Source of the DNA: Chloroflexota bacterium
Lineage (GTDB): Bacteria > Chloroflexota > Anaerolineae > Anaerolineales > Villigracilaceae
Length of the DNA: 64,000 nucleotides
Direction of reading: 5' to 3'
NCBI GenBank assembly: GCA_013112685.1
Contig: JABFGC010000002.1
Location: 2,738,902-2,802,901, forward strand
Shown: in pieces, positions 16,445 through 25,230 of the stretch
How positions within the stretch are numbered: the stretch's first letter is position 1
Layout of the letters: each line of letters begins with the position of its first letter
Made by a program: the position numbers and the translations under genes
Notes under the pieces: model-generated
Told to the model about the DNA's origin: nothing
Seen by the model: only the letters and a program-made list of their open reading frames with translations
Database searches by the model: none

Positions 16445-18664
16445 ATGACAATAACTTTTCCTGCACAACCTCAACCTTCAACCCTCGGCAAAAGGATATT
16501 GCCGGGCGTGAGCATCGGCGCGCTGGTCGTCATTGCCATCATGGTCTTTTCGTTCGCACTGCACATGGTCAACATCGAAGCCATCGGGAGCGCGAACGAG
16601 TATTACACCGCCGCGGTCAAATCCATGCTCCAATCGTGGAGCAACTTTTTCTTCGTCGCGGCGGAGCCGGGCGGCTCGGTCACGGTGGATAAACCGCCGC
16701 TTGGCTTGTGGATCGAAGCAGTCTTCGCCTACTTCCTCGGCGCGAGCGGCTTCAGCGTCTCCCTGCCCAACATCCTCGCGGGCGTGTTCGGCATTCCACT
16801 GCTTTACGGCATGGTCAAAAAATACATGGGTGAACTGGCTGGGGTTGTCGCCGCGCTCGTGATGGCGGTCACCCCGGTCTTTGTCGCTACCAACCGCAAC
16901 AACACCATGGATGGGATGCTCGTCTTCACGCTGCTGCTCGCGGCTTGGGCGTTCATTCACGCAACAGAAACGGGCAAAGCACGCTGGCTTTTGCTCGGCG
17001 CGTTTATCGTTGGTTTGGGTTTCAACATCAAAATGCTGCAAGCCTTTCTGCCGCTGCCCGCATTCTACGCGCTGTATTTCTTCGGCTCGAAAGAAGGCTG
17101 GCTGAAAAAGATTCTCAACCTCGGCATTGCGACGGTCTTGCTGGTGGCCGTCTCGCTTTCGTGGGTAATCGTCGTGGATTTGACTCCCGCCGAAAATCGT
17201 CCTTACATCGGCTCGAGCGATGACAACACCGTGATGGGATTGATCTTCGGGCATAACGGAATCTCCCGCCTCGACAACCAGCGCGACAACAACCCGCCTC
17301 CTTCTGGACCTCAAGCGAATCAACCCCTCAATCCTTCGACTCCGCCTCAGCAGAATCCCGGTCAAGGACAAAACGGACAGCCCAACAATCAGGGAATTCC
17401 GCCGCAGGGTCAACCGGGTCAACAAGGTCAACGGCAAGGACCTCCGCCCGAAGCGCTCACTGCTTGTGAAGGTCAGACTCAAGGAGCATCCTGTTCGTTC
17501 ACCCTGCCGAATGGAAATACCATCAATGGAATGTGCATTACTCCGCCGAACATCACGGAACTGGCTTGTGCGCCGCAGGGAATGATCCCGCAAAACGGCC
17601 AGGCTCCGAATGGCCAGCCCAATAGCGCTCCCGACGGCGGACCGAACGGAGGACCCAACGGCGGCACGCCGTTCAGCAATGAGACGGGTTCGCCGGGAGT
17701 CTTGCGCTTCTTCACCTCTCCCCTTTCCAAGCAGATGTCCTGGCTGTTGCCCTTTGCGCTCATCAGTATCCTGCTTGCGTTGTTTGGCTCGAAAATTCAA
17801 TTGCCTGTTGAGTCCGGCATTCACAAGGGGCTTATCCTCTGGGGCGGATGGCTGTTGACCTGCGTGGTCTTCTTCAGCATGGTCTCCGGTATCTTCCACG
17901 CTTACTATGCCGTCATGCTCGCTCCCGCGTTGGGCGCGATGGTCGGAATCGGCTTCAGTCAACTTTACAAATGGGGAAAAAATTCAGCCTGGGTCGTGAT
18001 CGCTTTGATCTTCGCGGTTCTGGTCACGCTCGGCTTCCAACTCTTCGCCACGTCACAGTACAACGAATTCTCGTGGTGGATGCTTGGGACTGGACTCCTG
18101 CTTGGGTTGGGAATCCTGCTCATGTCCGTTTCGAGGCGGGCGGCGTATGCGGTGATTTTGTCCAGCGCGCTGGTCATCCCTGCATATTGGAGCGTCATGA
18201 CCGTGACATCCGGCTCGAACAACAACCTGCCGACGGCGTACGAAGGTCAGAACCGCGATGGGCAGGATGGCTTCCTTGCCAGCCCGCGTCCCAACGGCGG
18301 CGAAAGACCCGTAAACACGGAATTGCTGGCGTTCCTGCAAGCCAGCACGCAGGACGTTGAGTACCTTATCGCTGTGCCATCCTCCCAGCAGGGCGCGGGA
18401 CTGGTGCTGGCAACCGGACGACCCGTGCTTTACATGGGCGGGTTTGCCGGGCAGGACGAAGTGGTGAACGCCGAAGACCTTGCCAGAATGGTGACGAACG
18501 ACGAACTGCGTTATGTGCTATACGGCGGCGAGCGGAACAACAAGCAGGATATTGCCAACTGGCTGAATACATCCTGCCAGGTTGTGGAGGGCATTGTCCT
18601 TACACAAAACGGACCGGGAGGCGCCGGCAGCGGGCAAGAGATGAAATTGTACGAGTGCAAGTAA
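16445..18664 (+). CDS. GT39/ArnT-like mannosyltransferase-type membrane protein with P/Q/G/N-rich loop
   Basis: 739 residues from ATG at 16445 (AGGAG, 5 nt spacing). The first outer loop after helix 1 has GSANEYYTAAVKSML and the motif VDKPPLGLWIEAVFAY of the PMT_2/YkcB-like group of GT-C enzymes, followed by about nine helices. Between the last helices, residues about 275-425 form an extracellular insert rich in Pro, Gln, Gly and Asn. It encloses a four-Cys mini-domain (ACEGQTQGASCSFTLPNGN, then GMCITPP and LACAPQG). The soluble tail includes VEYLIAVPSSQQGAGLVLATG. It should transfer a sugar from a polyprenyl-phosphate carrier; the acceptor is unknown. Confidence 0.82.
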   Translation: MTITFPAQPQPSTLGKRILPGVSIGALVVIAIMVFSFALHMVNIEAIGSANEYYTAAVKSMLQSWSNFFFVAAEPGGSVTVDKPPLGLWIEAVFAYFLGASGFSVSLPNILAGVFGIPLLYGMVKKYMGELAGVVAALVMAVTPVFVATNRNNTMDGMLVFTLLLAAWAFIHATETGKARWLLLGAFIVGLGFNIKMLQAFLPLPAFYALYFFGSKEGWLKKILNLGIATVLLVAVSLSWVIVVDLTPAENRPYIGSSDDNTVMGLIFGHNGISRLDNQRDNNPPPSGPQANQPLNPSTPPQQNPGQGQNGQPNNQGIPPQGQPGQQGQRQGPPPEALTACEGQTQGASCSFTLPNGNTINGMCITPPNITELACAPQGMIPQNGQAPNGQPNSAPDGGPNGGPNGGTPFSNETGSPGVLRFFTSPLSKQMSWLLPFALISILLALFGSKIQLPVESGIHKGLILWGGWLLTCVVFFSMVSGIFHAYYAVMLAPALGAMVGIGFSQLYKWGKNSAWVVIALIFAVLVTLGFQLFATSQYNEFSWWMLGTGLLLGLGILLMSVSRRAAYAVILSSALVIPAYWSVMTVTSGSNNNLPTAYEGQNRDGQDGFLASPRPNGGERPVNTELLAFLQASTQDVEYLIAVPSSQQGAGLVLATGRPVLYMGGFAGQDEVVNAEDLARMVTNDELRYVLYGGERNNKQDIANWLNTSCQVVEGIVLTQNGPGGAGSGQEMKLYECK

Positions 18665-18753
18665 TAGGGCAGACATTCGAAGTCTACCGCTCCTGCCCAT
18701 TGGCGCTTCAGACATCCTTTATGCTTTCCTGCTCTCCATGTATAATCTGTCAC

Positions 18754-19077
18754 ATGACAAGGTCAAAGGTCGAAAAAACCCTGCGCGAAATGACGGAGCG
18801 CATTGTGCATGTGGCAAATCCTGCGCGCGTTCTTCTGTTTGGGTCTGCGGCAACCGGCAAAATGACCAGGAACAGCGACCTGGACGTGCTGGTTGTGGTG
18901 CGCGGAACGATCCACCGCCGCCAAATGGCGCAGAAAATCTATCGCAACCTGCACGGTCTGGGCATTTCGATTGATGTTGTCGTTGCCACTGAATCCGATG
19001 TGAAAAAATTTGGCAATCGGAACGGGAGCATCCTGAAACCTGCCCTGCAACAGGGACGCGTGCTTTATGAAGCGTGA
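18754..19077 (+). CDS. MNT-type nucleotidyltransferase (toxin-antitoxin-like)
   Basis: 107 residues from ATG at 18754; longer frames exist but lack family similarity before this point. The polymerase-beta-like core has LLFGSAATGKMTRNSDLDVLVV, with the GS motif and the metal-binding DxD pair, and a third acidic residue in SIDVVVATE. MNT proteins usually neutralise a HEPN RNase toxin encoded next to them by adding nucleotides to it. The following frame (19067-19183) overlaps by 11 bp in the right position for a HEPN partner but is only 38 codons long. Confidence 0.8.
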   Translation: MTRSKVEKTLREMTERIVHVANPARVLLFGSAATGKMTRNSDLDVLVVVRGTIHRRQMAQKIYRNLHGLGISIDVVVATESDVKKFGNRNGSILKPALQQGRVLYEA

Positions 19078-19183
19078 AGAGACCCCCAATCCAACCGACC
19101 CGTGCGCGTGGTATTTTGGGCGGAAAACTTCATCGCATAAGTCTTTGGATACGGATTTTGAATATCTGCTCCGAAACGGGTAG
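19067..19183 (+). pseudogene. Possible truncated HEPN partner of MNT
   Basis: A 38-codon frame beginning MKREETPNPTDPCAWYFGR. The start is overlapped with the MNT stop (11 bp), the usual arrangement for HEPN genes, and the first residues resemble HEPN N-termini (acidic, then an AW motif). The RX4-6H catalytic region and most of the helical bundle are absent. It is likely a deletion remnant; it could also be chance. Confidence 0.35.
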
Positions 19184-19187
19184 AGCG

Positions 19188-19221
19188 AAAAGCCGACTCC
19201 TTGAACCAGGTCGGCTTTTTT
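19188..19221. terminator. Bidirectional intrinsic terminator
   Basis: Stem AAAAGCCGAC / GTCGGCTTTT with a 12-nt loop and a T-run on both strands, between the convergent MNT gene and the membrane protein gene ending at 19288. Confidence 0.8.
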
Positions 19222-19287
19222 CGTGTAATGCGTGAAGTTTGTATTTGGCTGAAAGTATAGAAATATCGAATTCGGGGCGAGTCGCGT

Positions 19288-21855
19288 CTACTTCCCCGGC
19301 TCCGGCAGTGGACATTCGAGCGGCTCGCGTGGAAAACGGTTATACACGTACCCCTCGCCCGAAGTGACAAAGACCGCCACCGCGTCTATGAATGGCGCGT
19401 AATAGGTGGTGTTCAAACAGCCAAACACCACCACGTCGGCAGTATGCAGGGAAAACGGCGGCGGGTCGCCGGGGATGACGACGCCTTGTCCCCCGCTGCT
19501 GTATGGACCGATGACCGTCAGCACCAGGCGTTGATAATCGAGGTAGCGGTAATACGTGCTGCGGTCCGGCTCTCCTTCTCCGACGCGGTAATAGCGCGGG
19601 TAGAGCGCGCGCCCACCGGTGAGGACGGCATTCGGCTGGGAGAGGAACGCTGTAAATTCGTCGCGCGAAAAACCGGACTGTTCCAAAAGCCCCGCGGCTT
19701 CCAAATCGGCAAGCGTCTCTTCCGCCGAACGGGCTTGATAACGCGGCTCGAAGAACGTCTCCACAACGGGGATCAACGAGCCGATGCCAAGCACGAGGAG
19801 CAGCACCGGGATCGCTTTGAAATACTGCTCCCTCTTCAACGGCTGCAAACCCACGTTTTCTGTTGGGACAGTTCCCACTTCCGGGGCAAACCCCACCAGC
19901 CGCAAAAACCAGATGACCAGTTGCAGTCCGCCCGCCGCATAGAAAAGGGAAACCATCCAATCCACCGGGGCGATGTAACGCCCGCCCGAGGTCAAGCCGA
20001 GGGAATTGGTGAGCAGGTAAGCCAGGAAGAGGAAAACCGGCAGGAGGGTCAGGGAACGGCTTCGCATCCAGATTGACCCGCCCCCCAGCGCAAGCAGAAC
20101 AAGGTTGAATGCGAACAAAATCGCACCGGCAGTTCCGACCCGTCCTTCATCCCAATTTCTTTTCCAATAAGGGGTATCGGCTTTGACCGTGTTCCAAACA
20201 TCGTCAAAGACGAACGAGGAAGGCAGGGAAATGACGGAAGTAACGATGTTATGAACAAAGTGATTGGTCACCGAGCAAGGCAGGGAATCGCAGAAGGGAT
20301 CTTCCGCAGCGCCCGCAAACTTTAGCCTGAGCCGTTCGCGCGGGAATATGCCTGGCTGCGCCGCACCCATCTCCTGCGGGGGGAGTGAGGCTTCTTCGAG
20401 AATCCCATACCGGTAGCGGAGCAGCAACTCGATACGCGAGTAATACATGTAAAACATGGGAATGCCCCTGGATTGATTCCGAATCTCCCACGGAAGCGTG
20501 ACCGCCAGCAGCCCCAGGATCAACAGGCACGTGATCAACACGACCTGTTTCCAGCGCAGGCGCATGGCAAGGGGGAGAAAAACCAGAACCACAGGCAGGA
20601 GCGTCAACGCATGGGTGCGCACCATGAGCGTCAGCCCGAAGGACGCGCCCGCCCAAATCAGATGGTTGATTCGCGCCGGTTCCCTGCTCCACTTCAACAG
20701 GAATAGCAGGAAAACGGCAATGCCAATCGCGGTGGGAAAATCCGTCAGCGCCATTTTGGGGCTGGCGGTATCAATCCACTTTGCGGCGATGACGGCGTTC
20801 CATCCGCGCAGGGCAAGCAGAACGCCCGCCGAGACTCCCAGCGCGCGGCTGTGCAATTCCCTGCCGAGCAGGTACACCACCGCCGGGAATACCGCATACA
20901 CCGCCGCCTGAACCGCCATAAGAATGTGAAAATCCTGCCCGAAGAAAATATGCAAATATGTGAGGAACGCGCTGTACAGCACGCGGTCGAAATACTGCCC
21001 GTTGAATAGTCCCTGCCCGATCAGGGCATACTGCCCGCCCGTGTCGAACGTCGCGCCGTCGGAGTAGGGGTAAATGACGTTATCCGCCGTATCCGGCATG
21101 AAGTAATTCGGCGCGAGCGGCTCGCGCGCCCACAGCCAGGCGGCAACAATCCACAGACCGACAAAGAACAGCGCATCGAACCAGCCGCGCCTGTTTTCCG
21201 CAATCTTCGGCTCGAACCGAAAGACAAGCGCGCCCGCGATCAACGCAAACAGAACCTGCAACCCCAACACTGGCACGCCCGCGCCATACCAATATTCCGT
21301 CGGGTTGCGATACCCGATCCCTGTGATTAGCGCGATGACCCCAAGCAGGAGAAACACGCCGAGGAAAATCAACGATGTTTTGATGACGACCCGCTCGACA
21401 GTTTGGGACTGGCTGGATGCTTTCTTCCGCTCGAGGAGGAGGATCGCGGTCGTGGCCGCGCCGGTCACTGCCAACCAGACAAGGAGCGGAGACAACCTTT
21501 GAATGTATCCACTCAAGCCGCCAAGGCGGTAGGGCGGCATAAACAGGGCGATCCAGCACAGAAGAAATACAGCAACAAATATAAACAGCGACGCATTGTG
21601 TTGGGTGAAGACCAGCCAAAAGCGTTGGGAACGCTCCGGGTCGCGCGCCAGTTTCCAGGTCAGGAAAAGAAGCGCGATCCCCAGCGTGAAGATTCCCCCC
21701 GCGAGGATCATCCGTTCGAGCGAGAATCCAAACAGGACCGAGTTTTTCGGGTCCGATGGCGAGGCGAGGACGGCAAACAAGGTTGCGAACAGCCCAATCG
21801 CCAGGAACAATCCGAAGGCGGACAATCGCCGCGAGGGGTCAATTCTTGGAAGCAT
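19288..21855 (-). CDS. Large GT-C-like polytopic membrane protein
   Basis: About 855 residues from ATG at 21855, which overlaps the upstream stop by 17 bp. There are around a dozen helices, beginning LSAFGLFLAIGLFATLFAVL, with an acidic outer-loop segment (NYFMPDTADNVIYPYSDGATF) and an extended C-terminal soluble part (VVIPGDPPPFSLHTADVVVF). The overall layout resembles GT-C glycosyltransferases of unassigned specificity found beside lipid-linked sugar genes. Overlap with the WecA-like gene suggests a shared pathway. No donor or acceptor can be assigned. Confidence 0.6.
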   Translation of the reverse strand: MLPRIDPSRRLSAFGLFLAIGLFATLFAVLASPSDPKNSVLFGFSLERMILAGGIFTLGIALLFLTWKLARDPERSQRFWLVFTQHNASLFIFVAVFLLCWIALFMPPYRLGGLSGYIQRLSPLLVWLAVTGAATTAILLLERKKASSQSQTVERVVIKTSLIFLGVFLLLGVIALITGIGYRNPTEYWYGAGVPVLGLQVLFALIAGALVFRFEPKIAENRRGWFDALFFVGLWIVAAWLWAREPLAPNYFMPDTADNVIYPYSDGATFDTGGQYALIGQGLFNGQYFDRVLYSAFLTYLHIFFGQDFHILMAVQAAVYAVFPAVVYLLGRELHSRALGVSAGVLLALRGWNAVIAAKWIDTASPKMALTDFPTAIGIAVFLLFLLKWSREPARINHLIWAGASFGLTLMVRTHALTLLPVVLVFLPLAMRLRWKQVVLITCLLILGLLAVTLPWEIRNQSRGIPMFYMYYSRIELLLRYRYGILEEASLPPQEMGAAQPGIFPRERLRLKFAGAAEDPFCDSLPCSVTNHFVHNIVTSVISLPSSFVFDDVWNTVKADTPYWKRNWDEGRVGTAGAILFAFNLVLLALGGGSIWMRSRSLTLLPVFLFLAYLLTNSLGLTSGGRYIAPVDWMVSLFYAAGGLQLVIWFLRLVGFAPEVGTVPTENVGLQPLKREQYFKAIPVLLLVLGIGSLIPVVETFFEPRYQARSAEETLADLEAAGLLEQSGFSRDEFTAFLSQPNAVLTGGRALYPRYYRVGEGEPDRSTYYRYLDYQRLVLTVIGPYSSGGQGVVIPGDPPPFSLHTADVVVFGCLNTTYYAPFIDAVAVFVTSGEGYVYNRFPREPLECPLPEPGK

Positions 21856-22903
21856 GATGATCTTGGTCGTCGAGCGTGGGTTTGCGCTCCAGCCAGAAGA
21901 GGAACAGCAAACCGAAAACGATGGTGGCAAGGAAGAACGTCAACGCGAGCCATGGGGGCAGGTAAAAGGTGAGGAACGCCACACAACTGATCAGCAATGC
22001 CGTCAGGTGGGTCGTCAGTACGGCAACTTTCGGCTGAAAGCCCATCACCACCAAGCGGTGGTAGGTGTGGTCGCGCCTGCCGCTTCCCACGCGCTGTCCC
22101 CTGCGGAAGCGGGAGAGGACGACGAGCGTGGTATCGAAGATGGGAACGCCGAGGAGCATGATCGGGACGATCCACGACGATTCGGGGCTGCGGTCCAGGG
22201 GATTATACAGGATGCCCAACGAGGCAAGCAAAAAGCCGATGGTCTGCGCGCCGGAGTCGCCGAGGAAGAAGCGGGCGGCGACGCCGTTCCAGATGTACAA
22301 ACCCGCGCAGAGTCCCAGCAATATCCCGGACCACTGCGAGAGGATGGGTTGACCCGACAGCGCGGTCGCGCCCATGAAAAACGCCGAGGCAATAGCGCCG
22401 ATCCCCGCCACGATGCCGTCCATGCTGTCAATCATGTTCAGGGCGTTGGTGATGCCGATGAGCCAGAACAACGTGATGAAGATGTTCAATGCCTGGGCAA
22501 GTTCGGGTGAAAGGTCGTTCGCGGCGAACAGGATGGTCATAAAGCGGACCTGCACGCCGGAGGAAATCAGGATTGCCGAGGCGGTCAACTGCCCAATCAA
22601 CTTCGGCACAGCCGACAAACCTTTGAGGTCGTCCCACAGTCCAAACAGGAATATCACCGCCGCGCCCGCCAGCACTACGAGAATATCGCGGTTCAACGAT
22701 GCGCGGAATAGAAACGCCATGCCTGCCAGCGCGGCGAACAGCAAAATGCCGCCCGCCAGCGGCGTGGGTTTTGCGTGCTGCTTGTGAGGCGCGGATCCGG
22801 GAACGTCCATGAGATTGAGGCGTTCCGCCAGAGACGCCGCAGGATACCCCAGAATCATGCCCGCCAAAAAACTGACCAGAAGAGAGAAAAATGGATTACC
22901 CAT
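21839..22903 (-). CDS. WecA/TagO-like polyprenyl-phosphate sugar-1-phosphate transferase
   Basis: 354 residues, about ten helices. Family motifs in order: PTPLAGGILLF, FGLWDDLKGLS (metal-binding DD), NALNMIDSMDGI, ARFFLGDSGAQTIGF and GVPIFDTTLVVLSRF, then the cytoplasmic GRRDHTYHRL motif. These define the MraY/WecA superfamily, and the HTYHRL form points to UDP-HexNAc users such as WecA. It would load the first sugar phosphate on undecaprenyl phosphate at the inner membrane face and thereby start the polysaccharide encoded downstream. Confidence 0.92.
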   Translation of the reverse strand: MGNPFFSLLVSFLAGMILGYPAASLAERLNLMDVPGSAPHKQHAKPTPLAGGILLFAALAGMAFLFRASLNRDILVVLAGAAVIFLFGLWDDLKGLSAVPKLIGQLTASAILISSGVQVRFMTILFAANDLSPELAQALNIFITLFWLIGITNALNMIDSMDGIVAGIGAIASAFFMGATALSGQPILSQWSGILLGLCAGLYIWNGVAARFFLGDSGAQTIGFLLASLGILYNPLDRSPESSWIVPIMLLGVPIFDTTLVVLSRFRRGQRVGSGRRDHTYHRLVVMGFQPKVAVLTTHLTALLISCVAFLTFYLPPWLALTFFLATIVFGLLFLFWLERKPTLDDQDHHASKN

Positions 22904-23258
22904 GCCAGAGATTTTGTCAAAAATGATGTGTTCTTCCGGTCAATAGTTTATCAGACTTTGGTTTTGGAACTCTCCCGGACTTGGCGGGAAAGAGCCTAAA
23001 CACGGAGGGCGCCAAATCCACAAAGGGAAAAAACGGCTGATTTGGCGGGTGTTTCTCCTCACCTGCCCTGGCGGGCGGTGCTAGGGTTGTGACCCTCGTG
23101 TCCTGCTATGAAAATTGCGGACTCCGCAAGTTCCACTTGCAGAATTCCAGAAGTGGAACTTCTGGACTCAATTTTCATCCTTCGGGGTGAAAGAAGTTCA
23201 TGGATACTTTGTGTTTATCAGCACCTAGCAGGTTTCTGCCAACCTGTCAGGTCATCAT
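22904..23258. other. Intergenic gap dominated by hairpin repeats
   Basis: A 355-bp stretch without a convincing gene. Its only structured part is the nested hairpin cluster at 23108-23178. A long, probably untranslated leader for the WecA-like gene is possible. Confidence 0.5.
23108..23178. repeat. Nested hairpin cluster
   Basis: Outer arms ATGAAAATTG (23108-23117) and CAATTTTCAT (23169-23178). Inside are GCGGACTCCGC (23117-23127), GCAAGT-TCC-ACTTGC (23126-23140) and CCAGAAGT-GGA-ACTTCTGG (23147-23165). The last two are mutually complementary, so either two small hairpins with complementary loops or one long hairpin can form. Confidence 0.75.
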
Positions 23259-24155
23259 TCAGGAAGGCTTGCGCGTCCCGACCACCTTGTCGCGGCTGAG
23301 TAACACTCCCACCAGGTTTACCAGCATTTTCACCAGCATCACAAAATAATAAAACGGATGGAACCAGAACGGGTAATCTTTTGCGAGGTTCTTGCGGTAA
23401 TACAAATAATAGGAACGGTGCCATTGGTAGACCCCGAAGTAAGGGTTCACGTTCGAGCCGCCGCGTCCGCCCAGGTGGATGACGCTCGCCAGCGGGACGT
23501 AATACACCTTCCAGCCCGCCTTGCGCGCCCGAAAACAATAATCCGTATCCTCCTGATAGGCGAAGTAAATCTCGTCGAGGTAGCCGATCTGCTCCACCAC
23601 CTCACGCCGGATTATCATGCACGAGCCGGAAACCGCCTTGACCTCGTTGACCTTTTCATTGTCAATGTGGTTCAACAGATAACCCGTGAAGCGCGTGTCG
23701 TTCGGGAAGCGGCTGGCGAGTCCCAAAAAGTAGGCAAACACTTCTCCGGGGCGGGCTTCACCGCGGCGGCACTGCAATTGAAGCGAACCGTCGCTGTTCA
23801 ACACCTTCGGAACGCAAATCCCCGCCTGCGGATTCTCCTGCATGAACCGGATCAGCCTGGGCAGGGCGCGCTCCAAAACCATCGCATCGGGATTCAGGAG
23901 GACGTAATACTTCGCATCAAGGCTTTTCAACCCCTGATTGACCGCCCGCGAGAAACCCAAATTCCGGTCGTTCAGAATCAACTTCACCGCCGGGAACTTG
24001 AGGCGGATCGCATCCACCGTCCCGTCGCGTGAATCGTTGTCCACCACGACGATGTCCAAATCCAACCCTTGCGTCTCTTCGTAGAGGGAGGCGAGACAGT
24101 CCAGGACCACGTCCTTTGAACTGCGGGTGACAATGCAAACGCCGAGGTCGTTCAT
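23259..24155 (-). CDS. GT2 glycosyltransferase (rhamnosyltransferase-like)
   Basis: 298 residues. The GT-A fold shows DLGVCIVTRSSKDVVLDCL, VVDNDSRDGT, LGFSRAVNQGL, and LLNPDAMVLE in place of the DxD metal site, then FAYQEDTDYCFRARKAGW, the ED(T)D motif of the acceptor/catalytic region. A C-terminal hydrophobic stretch (FYYFVMLVKMLVNLVGVLL) anchors it to the membrane. Such enzymes add rhamnose or similar sugars to lipid-linked glycans. It overlaps the next GT2 gene by 4 bp and shares its operon. Confidence 0.88.
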   Translation of the reverse strand: MNDLGVCIVTRSSKDVVLDCLASLYEETQGLDLDIVVVDNDSRDGTVDAIRLKFPAVKLILNDRNLGFSRAVNQGLKSLDAKYYVLLNPDAMVLERALPRLIRFMQENPQAGICVPKVLNSDGSLQLQCRRGEARPGEVFAYFLGLASRFPNDTRFTGYLLNHIDNEKVNEVKAVSGSCMIIRREVVEQIGYLDEIYFAYQEDTDYCFRARKAGWKVYYVPLASVIHLGGRGGSNVNPYFGVYQWHRSYYLYYRKNLAKDYPFWFHPFYYFVMLVKMLVNLVGVLLSRDKVVGTRKPS

Positions 24156-25198
24156 TTCGCCTGGTTCCGTTTGATGAATTCCTGATACGGCTCGAATATC
24201 CCTCTCGACATGAATTTCAACACATTGCCCGGCTTGATCTTCATATTTTTCTGGATCGCTTTTCGTTTTGCCAGCATTTTTGGCAAACCTCGAATTGCAT
24301 CAAAGATCGCGCTCCAAATCGCCCTGCCCTGTCCGCGCAGAGTGATGTATATTGCAAAAAAAAGCATAGTCGCAACGTGAAACGGCAGGAAGATCCAAAT
24401 CCAGGGCGAGGGCATGTCCTTGAAGAATGTCCATATCAGGTTTCGATACCCATAATAAACGGAAAAGTCGCTGCGCCTGCCGGTGCTTGCGCTTCCCACA
24501 TGACGGACGACTGCTTCCGGTACATACAGGCATTTTCCTCCATTCAAGCGAAGACGAAACCCCAAGTCCACATCTTCAAAGTAGGAGAAATAATCTTCAT
24601 CGAAACCGCCCAGACCGAGGAATTCTTCGCGGCGGTAAAGGGCGGCAGCGGCACACGGACTGAATATCTCTTTTTGTTCAAGCCCGTATTTGTCCGCGGG
24701 CAGGTTATATCCGTTCCGCCAGGCAAGTCCGCTGATGTGATACGCATCGCCTGCGCCATCCAGCAAATCCGGCATGTGATATTGAACCTGGCGGGAGGAG
24801 AAGGCCGTGCAGTCTGGGTTTTGTTGTGCGGCGTGCAGCAGATTCTCAAGCCAATCCGGTTCCGGGAAGGCGTCGGCATTCAGCAGGGCAATCCACTTGC
24901 TGCGCGCCAGACGCGCTCCGATGTTGTTTGCGGCGGCAAAGCCAAGGTGGGAAACGAGGCGCTCAATTCGAAGATCGAAACTCCGGGAGAGTTCGTTCAA
25001 ATTCAAACCGACGGTATCGCTGGAGCCATTATCTACGATTATGAGTTCGTAGCCTTTGAAAACCTGCCGGGAAAGGTCCTCCAAGCATCGAGAAAGAATA
25101 TCGCCGCTATTCCAGGTAACGAGAATGACGGAAACTTCGGGAGGGTTGGGTTCATCAAATTCCCCATTCCCGTTCGATTGCGCCTGAATGTCGCTCAC
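24152..25198 (-). CDS. GT2 glycosyltransferase
   Basis: 348 residues. Motifs: VSVILVTWNSGDILSRCLEDL, IIVDNGSSDT, HLGFAAANNIGARLARS, LLNADAFPEPDWLENLL and FSYFEDVDLGFRLRLNGGK (catalytic ED-D), with a C-terminal membrane-associated helix (LPFHVATMLFFAIYITL). It is a probable rhamnosyl- or hexosyltransferase for the surface polysaccharide. A decayed partial copy of this gene lies at 26953-27542. Confidence 0.88.
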   Translation of the reverse strand: MSDIQAQSNGNGEFDEPNPPEVSVILVTWNSGDILSRCLEDLSRQVFKGYELIIVDNGSSDTVGLNLNELSRSFDLRIERLVSHLGFAAANNIGARLARSKWIALLNADAFPEPDWLENLLHAAQQNPDCTAFSSRQVQYHMPDLLDGAGDAYHISGLAWRNGYNLPADKYGLEQKEIFSPCAAAALYRREEFLGLGGFDEDYFSYFEDVDLGFRLRLNGGKCLYVPEAVVRHVGSASTGRRSDFSVYYGYRNLIWTFFKDMPSPWIWIFLPFHVATMLFFAIYITLRGQGRAIWSAIFDAIRGLPKMLAKRKAIQKNMKIKPGNVLKFMSRGIFEPYQEFIKRNQAK

Positions 25199-25230
25199 AA
25201 GGTGTCATCCAGAAAAAAAACGGAAGTCAT

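Noticed and set aside
16478..17962. 494-codon minus-strand frame
   Set aside because: Antisense to a GT39 gene with clear motifs and ribosome site; the translation is a low-complexity, charged shadow.
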